From Rhodanobacter sp. MP7CTX1 (GTDB lineage: Bacteria; Pseudomonadota; Gammaproteobacteria; Xanthomonadales; Rhodanobacteraceae): 64,000 bases of DNA. The notes under the pieces were generated by a model. That model saw nothing but the letters and a program-made list of their open reading frames with translations, had not been told where the DNA came from and did no database searches. Below are positions 17,116-27,911 of the stretch, in pieces. A program made the translations under genes and the position numbers. The first letter of the stretch is position 1. Every line of letters begins with the position of its first letter. The DNA lies in assembly GCF_014205795.1 (NCBI RefSeq), contig NZ_JACHCN010000003.1:159198-223197 (forward strand), read 5' to 3'.

Positions 17116-19995
17116 ATGCAAAATCCGGATCAGAACTCGATGCAGCTCAAGCCTAGATCGGTGGTCGCGTCCAGCGAGAGCTTCTACGCGGCGCTTTCAG
17201 ATATTGGCCAGTTGCTGGTGCGTTCGCTCGAACCGTCGGTGCTCTACGAGGCCGTCATCGAGGTGCTGGAGCGCCGGATCGGAGCTCGCCTGGTGATGGT
17301 CGGCGAGGTGGATCACACCACCGGATGGTTTCGACGCATCGCACCTGCTCATATCGCGGCCGGCATGGAGGATATCTATCCGGAGCGCCTGCCGTTTTCC
17401 ATTGCGCACCCGCGGTTCTGGCAGGGCGAGCCGCAATTGGAGGCGGACATCCGCCGCACGCCCGGCCTGGAGATGATCCGCGCTGCTTACGTGCGACATG
17501 GCGTCAGCTCCGCAGTTGCCGTACCGGTACTGAAGTTCGGCGAGGTGCGGGCGACCCTGGTGATACGGTCGTCCAACGTCAGCTTCTTTTCGCCGCGGAT
17601 GATCGAGCTGTTGCAGCAGGCCGCGGCGAGCATTGGACTGGGGCTGGAGGCACACGAGCAACGCACGCGCCTGCTGCAATCGGTGCAGGAGGAAGGTCGT
17701 CAGCGACGTGCGTTGCGCCTGCTCAGCGAGATGATCAAGGTCGTCACGCGCAGCCCGGATGAACAGCTTCTGCTGACCGATGCCTGCCGCGTGGCAAGGT
17801 CCATTGGCGGTTATCAGGTCGCCTGGATCGGCTTGCTGGAAGAAGGCTCCGCACAAACGCTGCGATTGCGTGCCCACGAGGGTCTTGCCGACGGCGTCGA
17901 CGAGGATGCCAGGTTCCACCTGACGGCTGCCGAACACGCGGACGATGCGGTGGTACTGGCGATGTTGACTGGCCAACCGATGATCCGGCATCCGTTGTCC
18001 TCCGGTCGTTCGGATTGGCTACCTGGCGCCGGTATGTCGAGCCTGCAGACGTGGCTGACGCTGCCCTTGCGGGCGGATGGGGCCGTCATCGGTGCCTTCG
18101 CCATCGGCGCGACTGAGACCGACGCCTTCACCCCCATCGAGGTTCAGGTTTTCTCGGAAATGGCGACCGAGCTCGGGCTCGGTATCCAGATCCAGCGCGC
18201 CCAAGCGGCACGGCTCGCGGCGGAGCATGATCTGCGCTTCAACCTGCAACATTTCCGCACCATTCTGTCGAACCAGCACGCCGGCATCCTGGTGGTCACG
18301 GAAGACGGATTCGTGAAGTTTGCCAACGAGGCGTTCTGCAAGCTGTTCGGCATCGATGAAACGCCGGCCGCGCTTGAAAGTCGGCCTTCGGCGTCGATCT
18401 ATGCCCAGCTGAAGCATGCCTATGAGGACCCGGACCGGGAATTGCGCCGGATTCGGGACATCCTGGCCAAGGGCGCCCCGGTCAAGGGTGATGAAGTCTC
18501 CATGAGTGACGGGCGCATCTTTCTGCGCGATTTCACCCCGATCGAGATCGATGGCGTCGCGCAGGGCCGGATCTGGCATCAGCGGGATATCACCGAACAG
18601 AAAAAGCATGAGGCCAGGGTCGAACGACTGGCCTTTTACGATGTGGTCACGGGCCTGCCGAACCGACGCCTGCTGTTCGAATTGCTGGAGCAGGCGCGAA
18701 CCCGGGCCGGCCAGCAGCAATCGCTGCTGGCCGTGGGTGTGCTCGACCTCGACCGCTTCAAAAGCGTCAACGACACGATCGGGCACGGCGGTGGCGACCG
18801 GGTGCTGGCCGAAGCTTCAGCGCGAATCCTGGGCCTGCTGCGCGAGGCGGACGTCCTGGCCCGGTTCGGTGGTGATGAATTTGCGCTGGTGATTTCCGGT
18901 CTCGACAGCAAAGAGCAGCTCGACGCGATCAGCCGATGCATCCTGCAAGCGCTGCGGGCGCCGTTCAACCTGATGGGTGAGCAGCTTTATCTATCAGCCA
19001 GTGTGGGCTGGACCCTTTTTCCGCTCGACGGATCCGATGCCGAAGGGCTGATCCGGCACGCCGATCTCGCGATGTATGAGGCGAAAGAGGAGGGCAAGGA
19101 TCGAGGGGCGCTGTACGAACCGACGATGGAGCTGGAACAGCATCGACTGCAGGCGATGCGTGACCGGATGGCGCAAGCGCTCGTGCAGTCGCGCTTGCGG
19201 CTCCTGTTTCAACCGATTGTGTATATCGACGGGTTGCCCGGCCTGCACGGTGTTGCCGGCATGGAGGCTTTGCTGCGCCTGCAAGATACCGACCAGGGGC
19301 TGATCGAGCCCTCCAATTTCATGCATGTGCTGGACGACCCACAGCTCGCGCGGCCGATCGGTCGTTACGTGCTGGACGAGGCCCTGAAGCAATGCCAGGC
19401 GTGGGTAGAAATCGGTATCCCGGTTCCCGTTTCAGTGAATATCAGTACCCGCCATTTGTTGCACCCGGCGTTTTTCAGCGACATCGATACGGCGCTCGAA
19501 TCCTACCCGGGTGTCATGGACGTGGGTTTCGGCATCGAAGTGACTGAGACCGGCCCCTCGATGGATCATGCCCGCGCGAAGATCGTGATCGAGGAGTGCC
19601 GTCGACGGGGCATCCGCGTCGGCCTTGACGATTTCGGCACCGGCAGTGCATCGCTGAGCCACATCCAGCAGCTGGATATCGAGCACATCAAGCTCGATCA
19701 GAGTTTCGTGCGGGACATCCTCAGTGAGGAGCGCAACATGGCGATTGCCGCGGGAGTGATCACCACGGCCCGCATGCTTGCCAAGACAGTGATTGCCGAG
19801 GGCGTCGAGACGTCGGCACAAGGGGATCTGCTCGCTTCCCTGGGCTGCCACCAACTGCAGGGCTTCTGGATTTCGCGACCGATGGCCGCCGAGGCGGTTT
19901 CCGAGTGGGTGACCCGTTGGGTACCGCCCACTTCGTGGGCGCGCCTCGTCAACGAGCGTCAATCGCTGCTGGCACGCCAGCCGGAGACTCCTTGA
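17116..19995 (+). CDS. GAF-GAF-PAS-GGDEF-EAL cyclic-di-GMP signalling protein
   Basis: The 959-aa protein has two N-terminal GAF-like domains (about 20-180 and 200-365), a PAS domain (about 373-490), a GGDEF domain (about 510-680) and an EAL domain (about 695-945). GGDEF is canonical at 585-589, with an inhibitory-site RxxD at 576-579. The EAL residues look complete: EAL at 717-719, SVNIS, EVTETG, DDFGTG at 838-843, IKLDQSFV, AEGVET and QGFWISRP. It could therefore both make and degrade cyclic-di-GMP, with GAF/PAS domains sensing small ligands. No membrane segments are seen. A later in-frame ATG at 17140 is an alternative start; neither has a good ribosome-binding site. It sits directly upstream of pilZ. 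Confidence 0.93.
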   Translation: MQNPDQNSMQLKPRSVVASSESFYAALSDIGQLLVRSLEPSVLYEAVIEVLERRIGARLVMVGEVDHTTGWFRRIAPAHIAAGMEDIYPERLPFSIAHPRFWQGEPQLEADIRRTPGLEMIRAAYVRHGVSSAVAVPVLKFGEVRATLVIRSSNVSFFSPRMIELLQQAAASIGLGLEAHEQRTRLLQSVQEEGRQRRALRLLSEMIKVVTRSPDEQLLLTDACRVARSIGGYQVAWIGLLEEGSAQTLRLRAHEGLADGVDEDARFHLTAAEHADDAVVLAMLTGQPMIRHPLSSGRSDWLPGAGMSSLQTWLTLPLRADGAVIGAFAIGATETDAFTPIEVQVFSEMATELGLGIQIQRAQAARLAAEHDLRFNLQHFRTILSNQHAGILVVTEDGFVKFANEAFCKLFGIDETPAALESRPSASIYAQLKHAYEDPDRELRRIRDILAKGAPVKGDEVSMSDGRIFLRDFTPIEIDGVAQGRIWHQRDITEQKKHEARVERLAFYDVVTGLPNRRLLFELLEQARTRAGQQQSLLAVGVLDLDRFKSVNDTIGHGGGDRVLAEASARILGLLREADVLARFGGDEFALVISGLDSKEQLDAISRCILQALRAPFNLMGEQLYLSASVGWTLFPLDGSDAEGLIRHADLAMYEAKEEGKDRGALYEPTMELEQHRLQAMRDRMAQALVQSRLRLLFQPIVYIDGLPGLHGVAGMEALLRLQDTDQGLIEPSNFMHVLDDPQLARPIGRYVLDEALKQCQAWVEIGIPVPVSVNISTRHLLHPAFFSDIDTALESYPGVMDVGFGIEVTETGPSMDHARAKIVIEECRRRGIRVGLDDFGTGSASLSHIQQLDIEHIKLDQSFVRDILSEERNMAIAAGVITTARMLAKTVIAEGVETSAQGDLLASLGCHQLQGFWISRPMAAEAVSEWVTRWVPPTSWARLVNERQSLLARQPETP

Positions 19996-20062
19996 AGTCT
20001 GCCGGGCGGGTAACCTCTATCCATGTATGACCAGCGCGAGAGTAGTTTCGCTGGATTACAAA

Positions 20063-20104
20063 CCTATAAGATCCGACCTATAAGATCCGACCTACAAGAT
20101 CGGC
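20063..20104 (+). repeat. three tandem 14-bp repeats upstream of pilZ
   Basis: The unit CCTATAAGATCCGA occurs at 20063-20076 and exactly again at 20077-20090, with a diverged third copy (CCTACAAGATCGGC) at 20091-20104. The related core CAAGATCGCC recurs at 20110 and 20152, closer to the pilZ start. This spacing suggests a protein-binding array or recent slippage. Confidence 0.7.
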
Positions 20105-20177
20105 CATTTCAAGATCGCCATTGACGGCATCAGCGTCATCAGAGACCGGGTACAAGATCGCCCGGCAGGAGCCAAGC

Positions 20178-20531
20178 ATGAAATCCGTGACTGCCCGACA
20201 GGGCATCATTTCACTGAAAATCAAGGATGCGGCGTCGCTGTACAACGCGTACATGCCGTTCCTCAAGCATGGCGGGCTGTTTGCACCAACCGCCCAGCAT
20301 TATTCGCTGGGTGACGAAGTGGTGCTGCTGGTGACCCTGGCCGAAGAGACTGAACGGCTGTCGGTGGTCGGCAAAGTGGTCTGGATCAGTCCGCTGGGTG
20401 CGCAAGGCAACCGCGCCGCAGGTATTGGCATCCACTTCAATGAATCGGGCGATGCCGAGGCGGCCCGCAGCCGCATCGAGAACATCCTTGCCGGCACGCT
20501 TACGTCCGAGCGTTCGACCCATACGATGTGA
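20178..20531 (+). CDS. pilZ: type IV pilus assembly protein PilZ
   Basis: The 117-aa protein matches the founding PilZ type: QGIISLKIKDAASLYNAYMPFLKHGGLFAPT, LGDEVVLLVTL, GKVVWISPLGAQGNRAAGIGIHF, and a closing RSTHTM (each segment quoted in part). This branch lacks the RxxxR and D/NxSxxG cyclic-di-GMP-binding motifs, and none are present here. In Xanthomonas PilZ binds the pilus motor PilB and the EAL domain of FimX. ATG 20178 has a GGAG site 6 nt upstream and gives the standard N-terminus. The neighbour upstream encodes a GGDEF-EAL protein. Confidence 0.93.
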   Translation: MKSVTARQGIISLKIKDAASLYNAYMPFLKHGGLFAPTAQHYSLGDEVVLLVTLAEETERLSVVGKVVWISPLGAQGNRAAGIGIHFNESGDAEAARSRIENILAGTLTSERSTHTM

Positions 20532-20808
20532 CGGCAGGACCATATGGGCATCGTCATGTCGTCGAGGTGACGTGCGCTGCATGTTGACGGCCGTCAAGGC
20601 TTGTCGTTGTACCCATGCCCGCTGATACAATGGCGAGATTCGCGAACCCATCTCGCGAAACATCGGACGCTCGCGGCTTCAACGCCCGCAGGCGTGGCTG
20701 AGTAGCCAGGGCCTTTCGGCCTGCCGAACCGAAGTCGCCGGACCGTGAGTTACTGGATTCGTCCCCGCGGTCACTGATGCGCCTGTTGGCGCGGAGGTAC
20801 GTTGCATC

Positions 20809-21165
20809 GTGCTTGCCGAATACTGGCCTGTTCTGTTGTTCATCGGCGTTGCTACCGGCCTTGGCCTGGTGCTGCTGGCCGTCGGTCTGCTGGCGGGGCC
20901 TAGCCGGCCCGGGGCGGAAAAGCTCGCACCCTACGAGTGCGGCTTCGAGGCATTCGAAGATGCCCGCATGCGTTTCGACGTGCGCTATTACCTGCTAGCC
21001 ATTCTTTTCATCATTTTCGATCTGGAAATCGCCTTCCTGTTTCCGTGGGCGGTGGTGTTCCAGCAGATCGGCATCGTCGCGCTGATCGAAATGGCGCTGT
21101 TCCTGCTGCTGCTGATTATCGGTTTCGCCTACGTGTGGAAGAAGGGAGCACTGGAATGGGAGTGA
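20809..21165 (+). CDS. nuoA: NADH-quinone oxidoreductase subunit A
   Basis: NuoA is a three-helix membrane subunit of complex I. The 118-aa protein has the hallmark [24 protein letters not shown] loop (quoted in part: [18 protein letters not shown]) and [13 protein letters not shown]. It starts with GTG at 20809 behind a GGAGG site. It opens the 14-gene nuo operon; the 277 bp upstream hold a possible -10 (TACAAT near 20625) with a poorly placed TTGTCG. Confidence 0.96.
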   Translation: MLAEYWPVLLFIGVATGLGLVLLAVGLLAGPSRPGAEKLAPYECGFEAFEDARMRFDVRYYLLAILFIIFDLEIAFLFPWAVVFQQIGIVALIEMALFLLLLIIGFAYVWKKGALEWE

Positions 21166-21713
21166 TCTCCTCACTTGACCGGGTGATGCATAACCCGCAG
21201 CCGCTGAACCTGGTCGACGATATCCTGCGGCCGGCCGGCGACAACCCGATCGTGCAGCGCGGCTTTGCCACAACCAGTGTCGACGCACTGATGAACTGGG
21301 CGCGCACCGGCTCGATGTGGCCGATGACCTTCGGTCTGGCCTGCTGCGCGGTAGAGATGATGCATGCTGGCGCGGCGCGACTGGATCTTGACCGCTACGG
21401 CGTGATCTTCCGTCCCAGCCCGCGTCAGTCCGACGTCATGATCGTGGCCGGTACCCTGGTCAACAAGATGGCCCCGGCGCTGCGCAAGGTCTATGACCAG
21501 ATGCCCGAGCCGAAGTGGGTCATCTCGATGGGCAGCTGCGCGAACGGCGGTGGTTATTACCACTATTCCTATTCCGTGGTGCGCGGCTGCGACCGCATCG
21601 TGCCGGTGGACATCTACGTGCCGGGCTGCCCACCGACGGCCGAAGCACTGATCCACGGCATCTTGCAGTTGCAGAAGAAAATCCGCCGCACCAGCACCAT
21701 CGCGCGTTCGTGA
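21156..21713 (+). CDS. nuoB: NADH-quinone oxidoreductase subunit B
   Basis: NuoB (185 aa) holds iron-sulfur cluster N2 at the quinone site. The four ligands are visible: adjacent Cys63-Cys64 (LACCAVEM), Cys128 (MGSCANGGG) and Cys158 ([10 protein letters not shown]). The start ATG 21156 overlaps the end of nuoA by 10 bp. A longer open frame upstream within nuoA is a shadow. Confidence 0.97.
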   Translation: MGVISSLDRVMHNPQPLNLVDDILRPAGDNPIVQRGFATTSVDALMNWARTGSMWPMTFGLACCAVEMMHAGAARLDLDRYGVIFRPSPRQSDVMIVAGTLVNKMAPALRKVYDQMPEPKWVISMGSCANGGGYYHYSYSVVRGCDRIVPVDIYVPGCPPTAEALIHGILQLQKKIRRTSTIARS

Positions 21714-21722
21714 GGCTCTGAT

Positions 21723-22451
21723 ATGTCTGATACACCTGCGACCTCGCTGGCCGAGCTCCTTGCCGCGCGATTTGGCGAGACACTCAGCGTCAGCACGGTT
21801 CGTAACGAAACCGTCGCCGAGCTGGCTGCCGCCGATCTGATCGCGGTGGCCACGGCGCTGCGCGACGAGCCGGCCTTTCGCTTCGGCGAGCTCATCGACC
21901 TGTGCGGTGTCGATTATCTCGGCTATGGCCAGACCGAATGGGAAACCAACACCGCTGGCGGTGATGGCTTCTCGCGCGGCGTTGAAGGCCAGGCCATGGG
22001 CCGTTTCGACTGGGCCGGACGCCCGCGTGGCAACAACGAGCCCCGCCGGTTCGCCTCGGTAGTTCATCTGCTGTCGATCGAGCACAACCATCGCCTGCGC
22101 CTGCGCGTTTTCTGTGAAGACGACACGCTGCCGGTGGTGCCCTCGCTGACTCTGGTATGGCCGGGCGTGAACTGGTTCGAGCGCGAGACATTCGATCTGT
22201 ACGGCATCATCTTCGATGGTCACCCGGATCTGCGTCGCATCCTCACCGACTACGGTTTTGTCGGCCATCCATTCCGCAAGGACTTCCCGCTGATCGGCAA
22301 CGTCGAGGTGCGTTACGACCCCGAGCAAAAGCGGGTGATCTACGAACCCGTATCGATCGAGCCGCGCATCCTGGTGCCGCGCACCATCCGCGACGATGCC
22401 GATCTGATGCAGGCCAAGGCCGAAGCCGCCGATCACTGGCGGGAGAATTGA
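21723..22451 (+). CDS. nuoC: NADH-quinone oxidoreductase subunit C
   Basis: NuoC is a peripheral-arm subunit at the NuoB-NuoD interface. The 242-aa protein has the family signature [17 protein letters not shown] and [24 protein letters not shown] (partial quotes). It is separate from nuoD, unlike the fused NuoCD of E. coli. An internal insertion around residues 75-100, rich in Gly and Asn, is longer than in compact homologues. Confidence 0.96.
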   Translation: MSDTPATSLAELLAARFGETLSVSTVRNETVAELAAADLIAVATALRDEPAFRFGELIDLCGVDYLGYGQTEWETNTAGGDGFSRGVEGQAMGRFDWAGRPRGNNEPRRFASVVHLLSIEHNHRLRLRVFCEDDTLPVVPSLTLVWPGVNWFERETFDLYGIIFDGHPDLRRILTDYGFVGHPFRKDFPLIGNVEVRYDPEQKRVIYEPVSIEPRILVPRTIRDDADLMQAKAEAADHWREN

Positions 22452-22453
22452 GC

Positions 22454-23707
22454 ATGCAGGAAATTCGCAACTACACGATGAACTTCGGCCCCCAGCATCC
22501 GGCCGCGCACGGCGTGCTGCGCCTGATCATGGAGATGGACGGCGAGACCATCGTTCGCGCCGATCCGCATGTGGGCCTGCTGCATCGTGGCACCGAGAAG
22601 CTGGCCGAGTCCAAGCCGTTCAATCAGTCGATCGGTTACATGGACCGGCTCGATTACGTCTCGATGATGTGCAACGAACACGCCTACGTAAAGGCGATCG
22701 AGACCCTGCTGGGAATCGAGGCGCCGGAGCGTGCGCAGTACATCCGCACCATGTTCGACGAGATCACGCGCATCCTGAACCACTTGATGTGGATCGGTTC
22801 GAACGCGCTCGATCTTGGTGCGATGGCGGTATTCCTGTACGCCTTCCGCGAACGCGAAGAGCTGATGGACGTCTATGAGGCAGTGTCCGGCGCGCGCATG
22901 CACGCGACGTATTACCGTCCCGGCGGCGTCTATCGCGATCTGCCGGACCACATGTCGCAGTATCGCGAGTCGCCGTGGCACAAGGGCAAGGACCTGAAGC
23001 GCATCAACAGCTGGCGCGAAGGTTCGATGCTGGATTACCTGGAAGCGTTCACTGCTGATTTCCCGAGCAAGGTGGACGAGTACGAGGACCTACTCACCAA
23101 CAACCGCATCTGGAAACAGCGCACCGTCGGTATCGGCGTGATCAGTCCGGAGCTTGCCCAGCAGTGGGGCATGACCGGCGTGATGCTGCGCGGCTCCGGC
23201 GTCGAGTGGGATCTGCGCAAGAAGCAGCCGTACGCGAAATACGCCGAGATGGATTTCGACATTCCGGTTGGCGTCGGCGGCGACTGCTACGACCGTTACC
23301 TGTGTCGCGTGGAAGAGATGCGCCAGTCGAACCGGATCATCCAGCAGTGCGTGAAGTGGCTGAAGGCGAATCCCGGTCCGGTGATGCTGAAAAACTTCAA
23401 GGTCGCACCGCCGTCACGGGTCGAGATGAAGGAGGACATGGAAGCGTTGATCCATCACTTCAAATTGTTCACCGAAGGCTACTGCGTGCCGGCCGGCGAA
23501 ACCTATGCCGCGGTCGAGGCGCCAAAGGGCGAGTTCGGTTGCTTCCTGGTTTCCGACGGTGCGAACAAGCCGTTCCGTGTGCACCTGCGTGCGCCGGGTT
23601 TTGCCCATCTGTCGTCCATGGACACCATCGTGCGCGGCCACATGCTCGCCGACGTGGTCGCCATGATCGGTACCTATGACCTCGTGTTCGGCGAAGTCGA
23701 TCGCTGA
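22454..23707 (+). CDS. nuoD: NADH-quinone oxidoreductase subunit D
   Basis: NuoD (417 aa) forms the quinone-binding cavity with NuoB. It begins with [19 protein letters not shown], the signature that includes the quinone-site His, and contains [23 protein letters not shown], and the C-terminal [21 protein letters not shown] 22454 is 2 nt after nuoC and gives the family N-terminus. Confidence 0.97.
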   Translation: MQEIRNYTMNFGPQHPAAHGVLRLIMEMDGETIVRADPHVGLLHRGTEKLAESKPFNQSIGYMDRLDYVSMMCNEHAYVKAIETLLGIEAPERAQYIRTMFDEITRILNHLMWIGSNALDLGAMAVFLYAFREREELMDVYEAVSGARMHATYYRPGGVYRDLPDHMSQYRESPWHKGKDLKRINSWREGSMLDYLEAFTADFPSKVDEYEDLLTNNRIWKQRTVGIGVISPELAQQWGMTGVMLRGSGVEWDLRKKQPYAKYAEMDFDIPVGVGGDCYDRYLCRVEEMRQSNRIIQQCVKWLKANPGPVMLKNFKVAPPSRVEMKEDMEALIHHFKLFTEGYCVPAGETYAAVEAPKGEFGCFLVSDGANKPFRVHLRAPGFAHLSSMDTIVRGHMLADVVAMIGTYDLVFGEVDR

Positions 23708-23726
23708 GCCCGGAGGAAGAGCACAC

Positions 23727-24254
23727 ATGAAAGCCACCGGACATTTCGAGCAGGTCAGGAACATCGATCCGCTTGCCGTTCTCAACGACCACACCCGTCA
23801 TCACATCGACGAATGGGTCGCCAAGTTTCCGCCCGACCGCAAGCGCTCGGCGGTGATCCAGGCGCTGTTCGCAGCACAGGAGCAGAACCAGGGTTTCCTC
23901 ACCGATGAGCTGATCACGGCGGTCGCGAAATATCTCGACCTGCCTGCGGTGTGGGCTTACGAGGTGGCCAGTTTCTACTCGATGCTGGAGACCAAGCCGG
24001 TCGGCCGCAACAACGTGGCGATCTGCACCAACATCTCGTGCTGGCTCAACGGCGCCGATGACCTGGTGCGCCATTGCGAGAAGAAGCTCGGCATCAAGAC
24101 CGGCGAGAGCACGCCGGACGGCCGCGTGTATCTGAAGCGCGAAGAAGAATGCATCGCTGCCTGCGTGTATGCGCCGGCGATGACCGTCAATGGGCACTAC
24201 CACGAGCATCTCACGCCCGAGAAGCTCGACGAAATTCTGGACGGGTTGGAATAA
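23727..24254 (+). CDS. nuoE: NADH-quinone oxidoreductase subunit E
   Basis: NuoE (175 aa) carries the [2Fe-2S] cluster N1a. The thioredoxin-like domain shows the four ligands Cys100, Cys105, Cys142 and Cys146 in the pattern CTNISC and ECIAAC. ATG 23727 follows a GGAGGAAGA ribosome-binding site. Confidence 0.96.
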   Translation: MKATGHFEQVRNIDPLAVLNDHTRHHIDEWVAKFPPDRKRSAVIQALFAAQEQNQGFLTDELITAVAKYLDLPAVWAYEVASFYSMLETKPVGRNNVAICTNISCWLNGADDLVRHCEKKLGIKTGESTPDGRVYLKREEECIAACVYAPAMTVNGHYHEHLTPEKLDEILDGLE

Positions 24255-24256
24255 TC

Positions 24257-25582
24257 ATGGCCGTCGGACCCGCACCCCAGGAACATCAAGTCGTCTACAC
24301 CACGCTGCATTTTGACAAGCCGTGGGCATTGGACAGCTATCTCCAGGTCGATGGCTACAAGGCGTGGAAAAAGATCCTCGCCGAGAAGCCCGATCCGGCG
24401 TCGCTGATCGAGGAAGTCAAGAAAAGCAGCCTGCGCGGCCGTGGCGGTGCGGGTTTCCCGACCGGCCTGAAGTGGTCGTTCATGCCGAAAGGCACGATGC
24501 AGAAGTACATCCTGTGCAACTCGGACGAGTCCGAGCCGGGCACGGCGAAGGATCGCGACATCCTGCGCTACAACCCGCACTCGGTGATCGAGGGCATGGC
24601 GATCGCGTGCTACTGCACCGGTTCCACGGTGGCCTACAACTATTTGCGCGGCGAGTTTCACCACGAGCCGTACGAGCATCTCGAAGAGGCGCTGAAGGAA
24701 GCGTACGCTGCCGGCCTGCTCGGCAAGAATATCCAGGGCACCGGGCTGGACGTGGACATCTATACCGCTCTTGGCGCGGGTGCCTACATCTGTGGTGAAG
24801 AGACGGCGCTGATGGAGTCGCTGGAAGGCAAGAAGGGCCAGCCGCGCTTCAAGCCGCCTTTCCCGGCCAACTTTGGCCTGTACGGCAAGCCGACCACGAT
24901 CAACAACACCGAGACCTATGCCTCGGTACCGGCGATCCTGCGCAACGGCGCCGACTGGTTCCTCAACCTTGGCAAGCCGAATAATGGCGGCCCGAAGATT
25001 TTCTCGGTCTCCGGTCACGTCAACAATCCAGGCAACTTCGAGATCCGTCTGGGCACCTCGTTCAAGGATCTGCTGGAGATGGCCGGAGGGGTGCGCAACG
25101 GTCACAAGCTCAAGGCCGTGATCCCCGGTGGTTCCTCGATGAAGGTGCTGCCGGCCGACGTGATGATGGAAAGCACGATGGACTACGACTGTCTGCAGAA
25201 GGCGGGCTCCGGTCTTGGTTCGGGTGCTGTGGTGGTGATGGACGAAACCACCTGTATGGTCAAGGTCTGCCATCGCATCTCGCGCTTCTACTTCGCTGAG
25301 TCGTGCGGTCAGTGCACGCCGTGCCGCGAAGGCACCGGCTGGATGTACCGGGTGCTCACGCGCATCGTCGAAGGGCAGGGCACACAGGACGATCTGCATC
25401 GCCTCAAGGCGGTTGCGGGCCAGATCGAGGGGCACACCATCTGTGCGTTCGGTGAGGCCGCTGCGTGGCCGGTACAGGGTTTCCTGGCGCGCTACTGGGA
25501 TGAGTTTGAATATTACGTGCAGCATGGTCGGTCGATGACCGAAGACCGGCTTGCCGAAGCTAACCGTGGAGTTGCTGCATGA
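24257..25582 (+). CDS. nuoF: NADH-quinone oxidoreductase subunit F
   Basis: NuoF (441 aa) binds NADH, FMN and [4Fe-4S] cluster N3. The nucleotide-binding signature [13 protein letters not shown] is near residue 60, [19 protein letters not shown] near 175, and cluster N3 ligands are in [10 protein letters not shown] and the later [12 protein letters not shown]. It follows nuoE by 2 nt and overlaps nuoG by 4 bp. Confidence 0.97.
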   Translation: MAVGPAPQEHQVVYTTLHFDKPWALDSYLQVDGYKAWKKILAEKPDPASLIEEVKKSSLRGRGGAGFPTGLKWSFMPKGTMQKYILCNSDESEPGTAKDRDILRYNPHSVIEGMAIACYCTGSTVAYNYLRGEFHHEPYEHLEEALKEAYAAGLLGKNIQGTGLDVDIYTALGAGAYICGEETALMESLEGKKGQPRFKPPFPANFGLYGKPTTINNTETYASVPAILRNGADWFLNLGKPNNGGPKIFSVSGHVNNPGNFEIRLGTSFKDLLEMAGGVRNGHKLKAVIPGGSSMKVLPADVMMESTMDYDCLQKAGSGLGSGAVVVMDETTCMVKVCHRISRFYFAESCGQCTPCREGTGWMYRVLTRIVEGQGTQDDLHRLKAVAGQIEGHTICAFGEAAAWPVQGFLARYWDEFEYYVQHGRSMTEDRLAEANRGVAA

Positions 25583-27906
25583 GCGCGCAGCCCGTCAACA
25601 ACGTGGCCCCCGACCTGCTGAATATCGAGGTCGATGGCAAGCCCACGCAGATCCGCAAGGGCGCCATGATCATCGAGGCAGCCGATGCGCTTGGCGTCGC
25701 GATTCCGCGTTTCTGCTACCACCGCAAACTGCCGATCGCCGCGAACTGCCGCATGTGCCTGGTCGATGTGGAGATGGGCGGCAAGCTGATGCCCAAGCCG
25801 CAGCCAGCCTGCGCCACGCCGGTGGCGGAAGGCATGAAGGTGACCACACGTTCGGACAAGGCGCTGAAATTCCAGCGCGACGTGATGGAGTTCCTGCTGA
25901 TCAACCATCCGCTCGATTGTCCGATCTGCGATCAGGGCGGCGAGTGCGAATTGCAGGACGTCGCGCTCGGTTACGGTCGCAGCGTATCGCGCTACAACGA
26001 GCGCAAGCGTGTCATCGCCGACGAGAATATCGGTCCGCTGGTTGCCACCGAGATGACCCGCTGCATCCAGTGCACCCGCTGCGTGCGTTTCACCAGCGAG
26101 ATTGCCGGCACCTATGAACTGGGCGGCATGGGTCGCGGCGAGAATCTGCAGATCGGCACCTACATCGGCAAGACGATCGAGACCGAGCTGTCGGGCAACA
26201 TTGTCGACGTCTGTCCGGTCGGTGCGCTGACCAACAAGCCTTTCCAGTTCCAGGCGCGCGCCTGGGAACTGATCGCCAAACCGTCGATCGGTTACCACGA
26301 TGCGCTGGGTTCCAACCTGTGGCTGCACACCCGCCGCGGCGAAGTGCTGCGCACCGTGCCGCGCGACAACGAAGCGATCAACGAATGCTGGTTGTCCGAT
26401 CGCGATCGCTACAGCCATCAGGGCCTGTACGCCGCCGATCGTCTGAGTGCGCCGGAAGTGAAGCGCAATGGCCAGTGGCAGGTAACGACCTGGGAAGATG
26501 CGTTGCAGTTTGCCGGTGAGGCACTGAAAAAGGCGCCGGGCAATGATCTGGGCCTGCTGGTGCATCCCGCCACCTCGAACGAGGAAGCTGACCTGCTGAT
26601 GCGGCTTGCCCGCGGACTGGGCAGCGCTCACATCGATCATCGTCTGCGTCAGCTCGATTTTGCCGACAACGCCGTGGCGCAGCCGTTCGCGCTGCCGGTG
26701 TCCGAAGTCAGCCAGGTCAGGACAGCACTGCTGGTGGGTTCCGACCTGCGGCACGAGATGCCGCTGTTGAACCATCGCCTGCATCAAGCGGTGAAGAAGG
26801 GCGCCAAGGTCTATACCGTCAACCCGGCGCATTTCGATTTCAATTACAAGCTTGCAGGCGAGGCGATCGTCGCGCCGCAGGCACTGGTGGATGCGCTGCT
26901 GTCGCTGGCCAAGGCCGCCGTGACAGCGGGTGCTGACGCGCCGGTTGCCTTGGGCGATGCCATCAATGGTGCGCAAAGCGATCAAGGCGATGACGACGCG
27001 ATTGCTGCGCTGAAGTCGGGCAAGGCCGTGGTGATACTCGGCGAGGCAGCGGTGACCCATCCGCAGGCTTCGTGGCTGCGTACGATCGCCCATTTCATCG
27101 CCAAGGCTACCGGTGCTGGCTACAACGAATTGCCGGTCGGCGCGAACGCGATGGGTCTGGCCGCGCTTGGCGTGGTACCGGGTAACGGCGGGCTGGACGC
27201 GCAGGCGATGCTGACGCAGTCGCGCAAGGGTTATGTGTTGTACGGCGTCGAGCCGCCGCACGATTTCGCCGATGGCGCCGCGGCGCTGAAGGCATTGCGT
27301 GCGGCAGAGCAGGTCATCGCGTTCAGCGCCTACGCGAGTCCGGCATTGCGCGAAGTGGCGGACGTGCTGCTGCCGATCGCGCTGCTGCCGGAGATCGATG
27401 CCACCCTGGTCAACGTCGATGGCCTGGCGCAGGGCGTGACTGCCGGTGCGAAGGCGCCCGGTCAGGCCCGCCCGGGCTGGCGCGTGCTGCGTGCGCTGGG
27501 CGGTGCATTGCAGCTGGCCGGTTTCGAATTCGACGACCTCGCTGGCTTGCGCGATGGCATCAGCAAGCATGCAGTGCCACTGCGCAACGGACTGACCACG
27601 CGCCCGTCTGTCAGCGGTCTGACTCGTCTGGCTACCTGGCCGATCTATCGCGGCGACGCCGTGCTTCGTCGTGCTACGGCACTGAACGCGCATCCGTTGA
27701 ATCGCGCACCGGCGGTCCGCCTCAATGCAGAAGAAGCGAAGCGACTGGGCTTGTCCGAGAACGGCGAAGTGCTTGTCGGCGATGTGGTATTGCCGCTGGT
27801 GATCGACCGGGCCGTGCCGGATGGTACGGCATGGATCGAAGCTGCCCAGGATCTCACCGCCACGCTGCCGCCGTATGGCGCAGCCATCAACTTGAGCAAG
27901 GCATAA
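25579..27906 (+). CDS. nuoG: NADH-quinone oxidoreductase subunit G
   Basis: NuoG (775 aa) carries several iron-sulfur clusters of the electron-input arm. The [2Fe-2S] N1b ligands are in [15 protein letters not shown] and the later PACATP; the His-Cys cluster is in [18 protein letters not shown]; the 4Fe-4S ligands are in [10 protein letters not shown] and [12 protein letters not shown] molybdopterin-oxidoreductase-like domain follows, without signs of an active cofactor site. It is shorter than E. coli NuoG (908 aa). ATGA overlap with nuoF. Confidence 0.96.
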   Translation: MSAQPVNNVAPDLLNIEVDGKPTQIRKGAMIIEAADALGVAIPRFCYHRKLPIAANCRMCLVDVEMGGKLMPKPQPACATPVAEGMKVTTRSDKALKFQRDVMEFLLINHPLDCPICDQGGECELQDVALGYGRSVSRYNERKRVIADENIGPLVATEMTRCIQCTRCVRFTSEIAGTYELGGMGRGENLQIGTYIGKTIETELSGNIVDVCPVGALTNKPFQFQARAWELIAKPSIGYHDALGSNLWLHTRRGEVLRTVPRDNEAINECWLSDRDRYSHQGLYAADRLSAPEVKRNGQWQVTTWEDALQFAGEALKKAPGNDLGLLVHPATSNEEADLLMRLARGLGSAHIDHRLRQLDFADNAVAQPFALPVSEVSQVRTALLVGSDLRHEMPLLNHRLHQAVKKGAKVYTVNPAHFDFNYKLAGEAIVAPQALVDALLSLAKAAVTAGADAPVALGDAINGAQSDQGDDDAIAALKSGKAVVILGEAAVTHPQASWLRTIAHFIAKATGAGYNELPVGANAMGLAALGVVPGNGGLDAQAMLTQSRKGYVLYGVEPPHDFADGAAALKALRAAEQVIAFSAYASPALREVADVLLPIALLPEIDATLVNVDGLAQGVTAGAKAPGQARPGWRVLRALGGALQLAGFEFDDLAGLRDGISKHAVPLRNGLTTRPSVSGLTRLATWPIYRGDAVLRRATALNAHPLNRAPAVRLNAEEAKRLGLSENGEVLVGDVVLPLVIDRAVPDGTAWIEAAQDLTATLPPYGAAINLSKA

Positions 27907-27911
27907 GCATC

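Noticed and set aside
20532..20808. Possible tRNA-Leu gene before nuoA, as in some relatives
   Set aside because: The GTGGCTGAG stretch has no matching acceptor, anticodon or T-arm; only small hairpins are seen.
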